Assembly: GCA_029706075.1 (NCBI GenBank)
Contig: JAINUG010000261.1
Location: 1,144,807-1,208,806, forward strand
Direction of reading: 5' to 3'
Source of the DNA: Aldrovandia affinis
Lineage: Eukaryota > Chordata > Actinopteri > Notacanthiformes > Halosauridae
DNA length: 64,000 nt
The translations under genes were made by a program, and so were the position numbers. Positions within the stretch are counted from its first letter, which is position 1. Every line of letters begins with the position of its first letter. Below, piece by piece: positions 32,781 to 45,165 of this stretch. A model generated the notes under the pieces. It worked only from the letters and a program-made list of their open reading frames with translations, was not told the DNA's origin and searched no databases.

Positions 32781-33671
32781 AAGTTGGAGCATGAAGTCAA
32801 ATAAAAAATCGGAATGATACTCCTGGAGGATTTTGCATACGCATTGTGCCATGAATATACATTATTGCCACGAGGCTATAGATTTACATAAGCTTTTAAT
32901 TGACATTAATTGCTTTCATAACACAGTTGGATTGTAGTGTAAGTTTTTTAGGTATGTGTTTCCCATGTCACATTGTTATGTGTTATCATGTTGGACATTT
33001 GTTATCCAGTATAAATGTTTATTTTTGTGTGTCTGTATAACTAATTTCTTTAACTGTAACTTTCCCTGTTCACTTCACCTTGGTGCTACAAGCAATCTGT
33101 GCGAGGAATTATGAAAATATAAGTGCGATAATACAACATTACAAAGCTCGCAACATCTTACAAATACGAATTTCGAAAGGCAGTTGTTAACCAAATGAGT
33201 AGCACTCATAAATAAATTCAAATTCAAATTTCTCAACATGCCAGAGGGATGCACACTGTCTGATTGGATCCATTATTTGATTATCATTTTAATAACCACT
33301 CATTGGTACAGGTTTTCCATTATGTTAATGGCATAAATTATATTTACACACTGCAAAACGACAACAGAATATTATCATACATCGTCAATTTATGAACGTG
33401 AACTAATTTACCTGCAGAACCTCACCTCCACACTGCCCCAGTGTTCTGTTTGATAAAATGTTGTCTTACAGACCTTTCTGTTTTGATTGTCCCTATGGGG
33501 GACAGAAGGTGTGGGGGTAAGTAAAGAGTGTGCTATGGCACCTACCCCAGTGTTGAGTGCAAGCAGCAGGAGCAGGCAGAAGGACAGAGCACAGTTCCCC
33601 ATTGTTTCCATGTGGATCTTAGAGGCTCCCAGGTTCTGTACTGTGTGCAGGGGCCTGATCTCCGTCCCTGC

Positions 33672-33679
33672 TTTTATAA
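33672..33679 (-). promoter_or_regulatory. TATA box of gene D
   Basis: TATAAAAG on the minus strand, about 70 nt upstream of the ATG at 33602, giving a short 5' UTR. Confidence 0.6.
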
Positions 33680-35124
33680 CACACTCATGCACACACAGAC
33701 CGACATATACAGGGGGGTACGCACACCCACACACACCCACACGCATACACGCACAGGTGCGCACGCGCACGAGCAAAGCAAAGTTGTGGCGCGACAGGGT
33801 TGGATGGCAGTCGGTATCTCCACCTGCCATGCAGAGTAAAAGAACAGGTATTGAAATGTGACCGATATGTAAAAAAGCAGGCAAATGGACTGCTGCAAAT
33901 GTCACGCTGGCAGCTGGCGAGAGATCAGGGCACCCAGTAGAGAGCGGAGACTCCAGAGGTGCTACATGTTATGTAGACAGCACTGTGTACATAAATATAT
34001 AGTTCTGAGCCAAACCACAGTGTTCTGAACTAAACCATACAGACCCAGGGCTGGGCTCTTGTCTCAGTTTTTTGCCCTCATGATATTGGAGTTTGCTGAC
34101 TGGAAGAAAACTGAAGGAGACGAAGGGGTGTGGGGGCATGGTTGGAATCGCAGCTCAAGGACATGCGGTATTTATGTTTGAGGAGTGCCCGGTGCTCGTG
34201 TGGCCAGTGTTTGCCTTTGACCTTGTCCCAAATCACCTGTAATGCACCTGTGACTACCAGAGCAGCCCCGAGTAAGTAAGATCAATGCGGCTCCATCCCT
34301 ATGGATTATGGATTCTGTCACAGTTCCCGGGCTGTTAAGCAGGACATCTGGCCTCTTTTGCCCGGACCATTCGGAATGTAAATAGTCGTTCCCTGATCTG
34401 GCGAGGAAGACGGTGATGTAAATGGAACTTACACAGGGGCCTCACTCTTGTACTGGCTTGTGGAAACCACCATTCAAATAGTTATGTTCCATTCAAATAG
34501 TTTGGCAGGCAGCGCGCAGTGTTGATGGCTAGAACCCCATAATGGACGGAGCTGCCAAGTCCTGTCCAGCACTGACTGCTTCGAGCCAGTCAAAATATTT
34601 CCATAGCACAACACCGTGATTGGTTCAATCCAGTGAGTCACTGATAACACATGATAGTTCCACCAATTTTGTGGTTGAAGAAAAATCACTCTCCCATAAG
34701 TGAACTCTCTACACAATACATAGTGACTATTGGCTCACTAAATTAAAAACATGGAGTGTGGGGGTTCGAATTCAATCAAGGAGATCTTACATGATATTAT
34801 CCTAAACAAGTCCATTAAAAGGTAAAGTGGAGCTATTTAACATAGGTAACAACAGGGGTTAATTCTGTTATCGTAAGTAGTCCAGGCGATATGTACAATA
34901 TTTGAAAGGAATTGTGTTTTCCTCATAAAAGTATGAAACTTGGGACTTATGAAACCTGGCACACTGATGGACTTTGGGGCCCCAATGATTTTCAGATAAA
35001 GGGCCATTGTAAATGTACACCTAGACGGTTGTGGTAGCCTTTTTTGTCCCAGCATTACCAAAATATATTTTATAAACTGCATTTGATAACACAGAAAAGG
35101 TGGTGTATACACATAGGTGTTAAT
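33680..35124. other. no recognised gene
   Basis: Contains a CA/CACG tract at about 33720-33770 just upstream of gene D. No exon or mobile element recognised otherwise. Confidence 0.35.
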
Positions 35125-35272
35125 ATAATATAACATACGCCATTTAGCAGACGCTTTTATCCAAAGCGACTTACAGTAGTGAATGCATACATTTTTCAGG
35201 ATATGTGGTCCCAGTGCGAATTGAACCCACAACCTAACGTCATGCTCTACCACAGAGCCACAGAGAACTTAT
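35125..35272 (-). mobile_element. tRNA-derived SINE (family 1)
   Basis: Reverse copy: 'cgccatttagcagacgcttt' tail, then 'gcgaattgaacccacaacct' (B box) and 'ctctaccacagagccacaga' (A box). Confidence 0.85.
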
Positions 35273-35541
35273 GATACCTATGATTGATATGTATAAAGAC
35301 TACTACTAGTCAAAGTAAATCAATTGATGCTATAACTCAATGATGCTATAGGAGGAAATCCATTGAAATCACAGTGCCAGACAGTAGCAATCCCACTATT
35401 GGTGAATTATCAGTCCTCCATTAAAAAAAAGCACACGCACAGAAGGGAAAAAAGGGCACTAAAGTCTCAAACAAAATCCACTCGTAAACAATAAAAAAAC
35501 ATTAAATTTGTACTTCAGATTTAAAATTGGATGTCTCTCAC

Positions 35542-35652
35542 CGCTTTCACGAAGTCCGCCTCTATTTTGCAGACTGTATCAAGGCCTTGCAATATAATCC
35601 GAGCGTAATCGAATGTATGAAAGAATCCGAACTCGACTGGAGCTCTTTCAAA
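35542..35652 (-). CDS. orphan candidate exon, 37 codons
   Basis: The minus strand has 'ttattttttag', then a 111-nt open exon (phase 0 to 0), then donor GTGAGA. It translates as FERAPVEFGFFHTFDYARII followed by LQGLDTVCKIEADFVKA, an amphipathic, protein-like composition with no low complexity. I do not recognise the family. Upstream on the minus strand, ATG/GTAAGC at about 35718 could be a minimal first exon, but that is speculative. No partner exon downstream was identified. It may be an exon of a small gene or a decayed retrocopy fragment. Confidence 0.4.
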
Positions 35653-37919
35653 CTAAAAAATAAATAGGTAGCACAAAAGGTAGTCCCGACAGCCCCACAG
35701 AGAATACTTAGCTTACCATTTTACATTATAGATGGGTACCATAGCAAAATAGGAACACATGGAATCAATGGTTACCTATTTTATTCTTTCTTTGGCACAT
35801 ATTCCATCACAATATTTATGTGGACTTGTGACAAACAAATTACCTATCTGTATCAGATATATTAGAGCAGCACTGGAGTATGCTGCCCCTGTCTGGAATT
35901 CAAATGTTTGTTTTTGTAAAGATTACATATATATATATACACTGTGTATATATAGTACATATATATAGTATACAGTATAACCTCTATTTGAATATCACGT
36001 TATGAGTCAAAAGCATTTAGAAATTGCATAAAAACTGTCCAAAAACGAATCATCCATTTCAGATCCACAGTAGAATTTAAAGATATGTGGCACAACCAAA
36101 AAAAGGGTGTTTTTGATTTAAAAGTTTTAAACCTTACAGTATGTGTAGCAAAAAAAAAAATCATACTATGAATGATCACTTCTATCAACATTCTCAGTGC
36201 TATGGAATTACCTAAACATCTAAAAATACCTGAACACTGCTTGCAAGGCATCCAAAACTTTACCAAATCCCAAAAGGTAAAATGACTGCTACTTACATAA
36301 ATTGTGTTTGTCATCTCTAGTCCCCCAGTAGCGGATTGACCATCAACATTAGAAGTGTAGTCTCTTAATGCTTTATTTGTTTCCTGTTAGATCATAATGT
36401 ATTCATTTATTGCACACTACATAATTATGCATATGGACATCTACTAAATTGTATTGCAGTTGTATGTTCTATAACAACATTTAAAGTTAAGTCTCTACTA
36501 CTTTGAACAACCCTTTGGTTTCTCTTCCCCATCTTCCCTTCAGAAGGAGCAAAAGAACCAGGATGTTGATTGTAATGCAACCCTGACATACCTACGATAG
36601 GCTATATAAGAACCTTGTCCTAACTTATACTCATAAAATGACATCATGTATAAACATACAGTACATGTAATTGCTGTGCAAAGTGTGAAAATATTAAAAT
36701 ATTATGTCCTTCAAGTGAACTGCAGTAGTGCTACTTTTAAAAAACTGTTCCCAAAAACTATTTCTAGATGAAAATAGTATTGGTAAGACTGGTACATTTC
36801 AGTAAACCAGGGACAGGGGAACACAGTACTGAAATACACGTAGTTTTCATTGTGGATGGAGAGGGGAGAAGAAGGGAGAAGAGAGTGGAGGGGAGATTGG
36901 GGTATAAAGGAAGAGAGAGGACGGGAGGTGAGTGAGAGAAGAAGGGGAGGAGGTTGGCAGATAAACTAGGAGAGGAGAGGTGTGTGGAGACAAGGACGGG
37001 AGGCAGAAGAAAGTAGAGAAGAAGAGACATGCATGGATTACATTTTAAACCAATTCTCTCTGCAGCTAATCTGGATGGACAGCTGTCAGTCTGACCTTTG
37101 TTCCTTGTTGGCGGTACTGGAATGGCTTCAAGGACGGGGCGGCACCAGAGGAGGAAATGCCATTTCTTTCTCATAACAGGCTGTCCCTGATGAAGGCACG
37201 AGAGCTCGGTACTACAAAGCCAGCCTTGTACAAGGGCGATTTATCTCCTGTCTTATCAGGCCCACAGACTTCCTTGTACAGGGCGGCGGCTTCGCCACAG
37301 AGATGGGACACAACCTCTGAATGTACCTACTGTTGTGGTGGCTACCACTCTGTGCTAATTGGCCAAATCGATGAGGCTTTAAAGAACATGTTCATTTTAA
37401 ACATGTGTGTGCGTTTGTGTGTCTCTCTGTCCTTAATTTCCCTCTCATTTATTTAACATTTAATTAGATTTTTCATACACAGTGTATATCAGAGCTGCCT
37501 TGGTGATGCAGATATCCTTTTAATTTCAGTATTGCTATCTGAACATAATGTTGATATCGGAGTCAGCGTTCAATCAGTTAAAATAGATTCAGGCTTCAGG
37601 TTTTCCCATTTCCATGGGTGGAGCACTTGGGGTTGTCAACCAGGACAGACACTTAGGATATCAGCACGAGTAAACAGAGGCATGAAAGACACAGGGGGTA
37701 TCAGCTAATACATATGCTGGGGATATCAGAGAGCCCCAGAGCCAATGCTGGAGATGGAAGCAGCAGTAAACTGATGCTGCATAATTTCTGAAGTGGAGGG
37801 CTGGTTTCAGTAACCGTAGATACTGTTGGGATGCTGTGTTCCTCTGCTAAACTGACTGTGCTCCAGTTCTCTACAACTTCTTCTGCACACTGTTTCAGCA
37901 CTTGCTTTCTCAATGCTGC

Positions 37920-37953
<34 letters not shown>

Positions 37954-38790
37954 TAACGCAATCCACAGGCTGGAATCTGTGACAGGCATGGGAGATGGAG
38001 GAGGATGCAAATTGTGTCATCTTAAGTTTTGATTTGCATAGCTAACAAGCGAGATGCTAAAGTTCAGCTGGAGTGAAACATATCCACTTTCATCTTTTAG
38101 TTTACACTGTGAAAAAAAACCCCACTCTCTCTCTCCCTGAACTGTTTCCCTTCTGTATTGTTGACTACAGCAAACAACTGGTAAGATTATCTTCATCAGG
38201 CTCAATGTGCAAGCTCTGATGTGAACATTTTATACAATTATTTGTAACTTTGATCTGATATGCAAATCCTTCATAATAATCTCTATCTTATCTTTAATAA
38301 AGTTATCTGGATTTGTCACAACTGGTTAGAAAGTGCAGCTACCATCTGAATGTCACGTTAGTTGGAGTGTGAACACAGAATGTCCTCTACAGGCTGCATG
38401 TCTGGAAGTCAGCCATTGTAACACCCATCTTTAAATTGGGAGACCCTAGAATGTGGGTAATTATAGCATCAGCATCTGACCTGTTGTGTCTGAAATTGGG
38501 TTGCTGAGCAGTTCATTATTATTATTTTTTACATTTGCCAATGTGCAAAATTCTTAATGCAAGGAGACAAAGGTCTTACCCGAAGACACTAAATGCTATG
38601 CTTACATACAAAACGCAAAACTATTAATCACCTGCTTAATTCTCTAAATACAGCCACCATACAATGCTAGAGATGCAGATCACTAAATCAGTGTGTTTGC
38701 AAGTAAGTCTCTGGCCTACCAATCACCTTGCCCAGGTAAGAATGCAGTGCAACACAGTTGATAATCACTACACCACTACATAAAAGGATG
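35653..38790. other. gene-poor stretch
   Basis: No gene supported. 35855-35905 could be a trace of a LINE reverse transcriptase ('RYIRAALEYAAPVWNS'). There is an AT microrepeat at 35925-35970, a purine-rich tract at 36850-37020 and a (TG)n at 37928-37953. Confidence 0.35.
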
Positions 38791-39114
38791 TTAGAACCTC
38801 TTTGCCAACCATGGCCGTCAAGGTGGTAGAAGCCGGAGAAAGCGTCCAATCGTAGCTACTGAAATTAGAGCCACAGTTGTTGACCATGTGATAAACCAAG
38901 GTCTCACAATAGAAGCAGCTGGAAGGAACTTGGGCAGGTCAACTGTGGCCTCTATAATACGAGTGTTTCTCACTGAGAATCAGAGTTAAGAATATAATAT
39001 TTGATACAGTAGTTACAGTAGGTGCAATATGGCTGACTGTGTACAATAAACTAATATTAAAGTGTAGAGTTGGTGTACATTATCTTCATTGTAATGATCT
39101 ATAATGATAAGATA

Positions 39115-39860
39115 AGATAGATCCCGGGGGGTTGGTTTGTCACAGCAGCAATGATACAGGAGGCAGTGAAAGAACACACAAGACATACAGGACATCACAG
39201 TATACTGAATAATAAATACAAGATAAATATATTTAAAAAACCAGAGTAAAAACCTAGCAGCTGTACAGAACATCATAGTATATTGAAATACCAGATGCAA
39301 AAATACAAGAATTTAAAAAAAACAACCTAGCAGCGATCATACTGGAGGTAGTGCAAGTCCACCAGATAGACAGCGCATACCAGTGTACTGAAGTACTAAG
39401 AAAGAAAAAAATATATATATACTGAGATCAAGTAGCAATCGGGGCAACAGTGAGATGTGCAAAGAATGTAGGGTAGGTACAGCAGTAGAGAGTGAGAGCT
39501 AAAATACAGTGTTCAATGTTTATTGTTGTACAGTTTGATGGCTGCTGGTACAAAGGAGCGCTCGAACCGCTCCGTTCTGCACGTGAATTGGATGAGCCTG
39601 TGGCTGAAGGTGCTCTCCATCTGTCTCAGCTCATCATAGAGGGGGTGGAAGGGGTTATTCAGGATGGTCAACAGTTTGTCTCTCATCCTCCTCTCCACCA
39701 CTGCCTCCAGGCTGTCCAGTTTTTCGCCAACAACAGAGCTAGCCTTCCTCACCAGCTTGTTGAGTTTGTCGGTCTCCCCAGCCTTGGCACTGCTACCCCA
39801 GCAGGTCACGGCAAACAACAGTGCGCTGGCTACCATGGACTCATTTAGTTGCAATGTTAT
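39115..39860 (-). mobile_element. Rex1-like LINE 3' end, second copy
   Basis: The minus-strand frame 39854-39513 reads 'SMVASALLFAVTCWGSSAKA' and later 'RFERSFVPAAIKLYNNK', homologous to the C-terminus of the element at 2608-3192. It ends near 39110 with 'gataagataagatagatccc' on the plus strand. Confidence 0.85.
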
Positions 39861-39939
39861 TTTGTGATTTCATTGACTTGTACTGTACAGTGTGAGTTTG
39901 AGAGGCGCTATTGATGTCCACCCCTCCCCCACTTCAGGC

Positions 39940-40173
39940 TTCTATCAGGTGAGACTTCATAGGCTGACAGACAGCAGAAGCAGTGGGACGAAATAGTCCC
40001 ATCATGCCTGCCTGATGCTAGCGTAGCGCTGTTGCACAGCGCTGAGCGCAGATGAGCGAGACTGAAGTGAGTGCGCGTCTGTGCCTATATATGGAGAGAT
40101 GTGTGAGTGCGCCCCTTGCCAGCATGCCGCCCTAGGCGACTGCCTATGTCGCCTTTTCCAGGATCCGCCACTG
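39940..40173 (-). mobile_element. hAT-like transposon end
   Basis: On the minus strand the block starts CAGTGGCGGATCCTGGAAAA and continues 'ctagggcggcatgctggc', a common hAT-type terminus in fish. No transposase frame. Confidence 0.5.
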
Positions 40174-41639
40174 AATATGTGAATACATTCAGGGAAAAAA
40201 TAACAAACACACAACAGTTTAGGCAATCACCTTTGGGCTGCAATATACACAATAAAAAAAACACAAACACACACAGTAATGTATCCAGCACAAAGGAAAA
40301 TTAGTCTCAAAATGAAATGTCCCAGAAACAAAAGTAAAAACTGTTGGCGCGCTTGCTGGGGCTCTTGAAAAGACTCAAAGTATTCACAGTCCCAGTATGG
40401 AGAAGAATCCCCGTCTGCCACACCCAGTGGTGAAAATCCATACTTTGAAGTATCCTTCAATTTGCTCAGGGTGTCGCCGTCAATAAATCCAGGTACTTGT
40501 AATCAATAACAAAAACTAGCAATTGAAGTCTGTACAAAAAAATGAAAATGGCTAACCGAGAGTACAAAGCCAGCCGACACACTTCTCCTGTTCTCGCTAT
40601 TTCTCTCCACTGAGGTTTTATTAAACGACATTCCCAACAGCACGCCCCTTAACATTGATTGGGAAAGTAATCAAAAATGTTCAATTATAAAAACTGATTG
40701 GTTAAACAATTAAACATTTAAATGTTTAGGCCGAATATGAACCCGAGGCTTCTGAAACTGCTCTTTTGCTCCCCCAGCACACACACATATATAATGTTTC
40801 AACATTTATTGAACTGACCTTAGATTAAACTAGGTTTAACCAATGAACATACAGCATTTGCACTTGTTCACCACGTGCTGTCTGGCCTGCGGAACCTCAA
40901 AAACACAGTTCAAAAAGGGTTTCAATTTACAGGTCTTATATTTTTAATACAGTACAGGTATGAACAATTGGTGAATATAACTGGCCTTGGTATGTATGTA
41001 CAGTACCTGTAGTTAAGCATGTGAGATTTCTGCAATGCCAGTAAAGAACATTTGTCTACTGTTTCAGACAGTGATGGAGATTGATACCAGACCTTGAGTT
41101 TCTCTGATGGAAATCAATCTACAGAAACGTTGGTGCTGAGGTCGGGACCTGATTGGTCATAGAACCACAGTTGATGTGCCAGGGCAGCTTGATGCAAATA
41201 TAACCATGTGTGCTGCTATTTTAGAAAATGGAGTTGTGGCTGGAGGCCCTTCGCTGGGGTTATACAACTCTACATTTACTGAACTTTCTGGATGTGCTGC
41301 TGCACAGCCGTCTAGTACAACCGAATGCTCAGACTAGATTTGTTGTTGTCTGGGACAATGTAAATTTCCATTTGCATTGTTTGTATGAGACCGGCTTGCA
41401 GCACATCCAGATTTCACATTGTATTTCTGCCACCGTATTCCCCTTTCCTCAACCCTTGAGTTATTTTCTGCCTGGAAATGGAAGATAAAGGCACTCCAAA
41501 CGATTCTAGTCACACTGCCTTGCAAATGAGGACATCCTATGCGATGTAGATGAAAATTACGAATGATTGCTTTACTGTATCTCATGTACAAAATCTTCAA
41601 TATGTAGGTCAACTTCAATAAACAAAATATAAATATGTT

Positions 41640-43350
41640 TCTGTGTTATGATTTACTTTTGATATATTCAACTCCTTAGTACTTGGTTTGCATTCCATAC
41701 AGGATTATGAGCCCAAAATGACTCCATAGCATTAAGTTTTACTTATACAGCGTATACCATTTTGATTAAAAGGTCCAACTAAAAAAACAGAATATCAGAT
41801 GATTACTGTACATGATTATACTTACTACTATATAGGTCAAAATCCAGGTTACAATAATTTTGCTCATTGCAATTTGGATAATCTAAATATGAGCAAATGA
41901 GACTTTTATACTCTGTTTTGATTATAATGATTTTATGTTTCACAGCATTATTTAATAATGACAGATGTATTTTGGAATGCAGCAATTATTCAATTTCAAT
42001 GATGAAAATATCTAATGTTCTGTTGCTATGACATGTTTGCATGATGTATCTATCTCATTTGACACAATAGTTTTTCATTTGCATGCTATATATGCATAAA
42101 ACTCCATTCAATATAAGTGCAATGTGCTCCATTATAACCACTCCACTAAACTGTAAGTATAACTATTCTTATAAACATTAACACATTTAACAGTTAAGGT
42201 TTTTATTTTATTTTATGCACCTCTCCAAATCTTAGCACTTCATTCAACGTTGGATATGTTGACAGGATAGTTGAATACATTTGTTCTAGTTTCTGGTTGG
42301 TTCTAGAAGTTGTTGTTTGCTCCAAGAGTGTCAACTGTCTTGTCCTTTTCTGTGGTTACTACTGCATTTTTGCAATTTTGTGGCTCTGGGTAAGTGTCAG
42401 CTAAAATTATGTAATGTATGAAAACTGTATTCATAAATGTATGAATCATAATAAAATACAAACTTGCAGCTAGGCCAGATAGGGGATTACATTTTACATT
42501 TTACATAACATTTTAAATTACAGATGCTGGATGTGTGATGGACAGACAGTGGAAAGCCTGGATGATATGACTAAATCTGTCAGCTGCGTGTTTTTCTTTG
42601 TACTTTATTTCTCTTTTCAGTCTATTTTATTGTGTATGGTTCCCTTCGTTTTGAAAGTCATGACATTGGCCAGGATAAAACTAGAGTCAATATCGCAATA
42701 CCTAATGATATTGACTTTAAAATATATATATAAACCTTCCTTGTACTGTAGAGTCGGTGACGTTGATAATGCTTATATTGTATTGTTTCACTTATCAAGG
42801 ACTGCCACTTTGCCAAAACTGCTTTTATTGTACAATCACTAATTTTTCCAATCACATGATAGAAGGGGAGGGGGGCAGAGTAAGCATTGTGTAAATGAGT
42901 ATGATACGCTTAATAAATGTACAGACCAAAATAAACACTGACTCATGGAAAGTTTAAAGTCTTGATTTAAGGTGAGGAACAGAAGTGACGTATGCCAAAT
43001 TAACACTGTCACATGAAAGGCAAACTCATGTCAGCGAGAAAGCTCTTATCTTGGACTGACATCTTAAATTGGACAAACAGCCCATAAATGTTAACTTCCT
43101 TGTGGCTAAGCGAAAAAAGTTATTTGATCTCAGCTTCAGTTTAATGAATTTTACACTTGATAAGTCTATAATTCTATCCACTATTCACATCCATTTGACT
43201 TCTCTGCGCATACATATTTGTATAGTTAAACTGTCAAGATGTTGTTTTTATGGGCATACATGACAAATGGGGGATTTACATGTTATACATTTAATGTATA
43301 GAATGTTTTCTCAAATATATGGGTAATGTTTATAACATTATTTATTTATT
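41640..43350. other. no recognised gene
   Basis: AT-rich sequence without exons, long ORFs or recognised repeats. Confidence 0.35.
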
Positions 43351-43354
43351 TGTT

Positions 43355-43620
43355 TGTTTGTCAGGAACATAGTAAAAATCAAGCACAGCAGTTTCCGAGA
43401 TACTCACACCGCCCCGTCTGGCACCAACAATCATTCCACAGTCAAAGTCACTTAGATCACATTTCTTCCCCATTCAGATTTTTGGTCTGAACAACAACTG
43501 AACCTCTTGACCATGTCTGCATGCTTTTATGCATTGAGTTGCTACCACATGATTGGCTGATTAGATTGCATAGAATTGCATTAACGAGCAGGCATATTCA
43601 CTGACAATACTCTATATATA
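43355..43620 (-). mobile_element. Tc1-like element fragment (same family as 4880-7150)
   Basis: Read on the minus strand it matches the left end of the Tc1 element, including 'gcatgcagacatggtcaaga' and 'ttcagttgttgttcagacc', without the L2 insertion. It is truncated at about 43380, and its terminal repeat is degraded. Confidence 0.8.
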
Positions 43621-43629
43621 CTGACTTCT

Positions 43630-45165
43630 GTACTGACGCAAGGACAGAAGCACAGCGGAACAGGTGCTGGCCCTTACCACCTACATTGAGAATGGCTTCC
43701 AGAACAACATGAAGACAGGTGCTGTGTTTCTGGACCTCACAGCTGCCTATGACACCGTCTGGCACACTGGTCTCCTCCTGAAGCTGTCATGGACCCCCCC
43801 CACCAAAACCATTGGAACACTGCTGAGTAATCGACAGTCCAGCGTCCACCTGGAACAAGCAAAGAGCGAGTGGAAAAGACAAACGGGCTCCCCCAGGGCT
43901 CAGTTCTGGCTCCAACCCTGTTCAACCTCTACACAAATGGCCTCCCAGAAATCGCTTCCTGGGAATTCATATACGCTGATGACATCTGCCTTGCAACTCA
44001 ATCACCTGATTTCAACATCCTGGACAAAACCCTAAACAAGGATGTGCAAAAACTGGAACAGTACTGCAGTACATAGCGACTAAAGCTAAGCCCTGCAAAA
44101 ACTGTATCCAGTCTTTTCCACCTCTACAATGCCAAAGCTAACAAAGAACTAAATATCCATATGAATGGCCAGAAACTGAAGCATGATCACACCCCAACAC
44201 ATATTAGTGTGACCCTAGACTGGACCCTGACCTTCAGGGAACATCTCAAGTTAGCTGCAGCTAAGGTCAAATCAAGAAACAACTTGATCTCCAAACTAGC
44301 CGACTGGACTTGGGGTGCAGCTACCACCGCCCTCCAAAACTTAGCACTTGCTCTGTGTTTGTCAGCAGCGGAATACTGTGCCCCAGTCTGGTCAAGATCA
44401 TCACACACTCACTGAATTGACACCCAGCTGAATGCCACAATGTGCACCATTACCGGAACAATGCGCTCAACACCACTCCCCTGGCTCCCTATCCTGGTGT
44501 GACGGTGTTGGTTCTGCACGCAGCGAGTTTCAAACCGAGGAATCTCGACGCGACAAGAGAGCGATTAAGCTCGCTGAGCTAAAGACTCAAGTACCTAACT
44601 CCAGGAACTAATCGCTCCCTTATCCACGTCACTCTGCAGCGGGCGCTCACGTGAGCCCATCCGCTACACTGGCAAACATCACCCCCCACACATCACCCCT
44701 CGCAATAACCCACAAAATTATAGGAAAAGCATGCAACTCCCCCAACCTGCCACTTCACACTGACTTATTCAAGATACGACTCCAATCAAGGAGGCTAATC
44801 TGGAATAACCCTCCCCCGCAGCACTTCAACATCAACTCCACCTTGACAAATGAATGTGATTTACTGGACACATCAAATAAGCACCTCATCACAAACCCAA
44901 CCCAACAGCCACCTGGTTTCAACATACCAAGAAAAGAGTGATCCACTCTCAACCAATTCAGGACCAGTCACAGCCCGTCTGGCTAACCTCCACAGATGGG
45001 GCATCAATGCCAGCCCCCTATGCCGAGGGATGGACCAAACCATGCACTACATCATAGAGGAGTGATACATTTAGAGATTCGGTGGAGTCCTAGCTACACT
45101 CCACGCAGCAGGACCAGAAGCAACTGCTTGGCTTAGGGACTTTGCATTCGCTAAATGAAGTGCAC
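43630..45165 (+). pseudogene. jockey-group LINE reverse transcriptase remnant
   Basis: Frames read 'TAEQVLALTTYIENGFQNNM', 'GAVFLDLTAAYDTVWHTGLL' (RT palm motif A) and 'FIYADDICLATQ' (catalytic YADD near 43969-43981). They go on to 'ALCLSAAEYCAPVWSRSSHT' and a C-terminal 'AWLRDFAFAK' with stop near 45160. Frameshifts at about 43790 and 43910, in-frame stops (for example near 44076 and 44415) and a foreign piece at 44498-44670 make it dead. The endonuclease half is missing. Confidence 0.8.
44498..44670. other. inserted block inside the LINE
   Basis: Between the '..LPWLPIL' codons and 'GKHHPPHIT..' lies about 170 bp unrelated to LINE coding sequence ('tgtgacggtgttggttctgc', then 'tcgacgcgacaagagagcga'). 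On the minus strand 'ctttagctcagcgagcttaa' and 'cggtttgaaactcgc' look like A- and B-box remnants, so it may be a tRNA-SINE head. Confidence 0.4.

Larger units (their letters stand above)
30092..33602 (-). pseudogene. small mucin-like GPI-type surface protein, copy D
   Basis: Exon 1 (33602-33546, 57 nt) encodes MGNCALSFCLLLLLALNTG, a signal peptide, ending in phase 0 at GGG/GTAGGT. A 3.1-kb intron follows. Exon 2 starts at 30425 after 'cctctcctcctaacag'. The in-phase frame begins AQNNTTSVPAIVTHSPSNNT, rich in Thr/Ser/Pro with two NNT glycosylation sites, but then loses this character and stops before the end. The +1 frame is open from the acceptor to a TGA at 30092 and supplies the Thr-rich second half ('QTTASAPASTAQIVRTVVTA') and a GPI-like tail (STGGAATLWGSFTLLLGP, ending FLSLQP). 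A frame switch near 30310-30355, or an unseen extra exon giving phase 2, is needed. Lacks the long tandem repeats of A-C. Confidence 0.6.
38790..41630 (+). pseudogene. IS630/Tc1-type transposase relic, split by insertions
   Basis: 38810-38987 encodes an N-terminal DNA-binding block: RRKRPIVATEIRATVVDHVI followed by GLTIEAAGRNLGRSTVASII. The catalytic half resumes at about 41120-41480: 'IGHRTTVDVPGQLDANITMC' then 'AAILENGVVAGGPS', and, after a frame change, 'FVVVWDNVNFH' with the catalytic D. The final 'PFLNPIEEFFSAW'-like block is recognisable only across frameshifts. The halves are parted by a Rex1-like LINE (39115-39860, opposite strand) and other inserted sequence. Confidence 0.7.

Noticed and set aside
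35855..35905. LINE fragment 'RYIRAALEYAAPVWNS'
   Set aside because: Only one short motif resembles reverse transcriptases; too little to annotate as an element.
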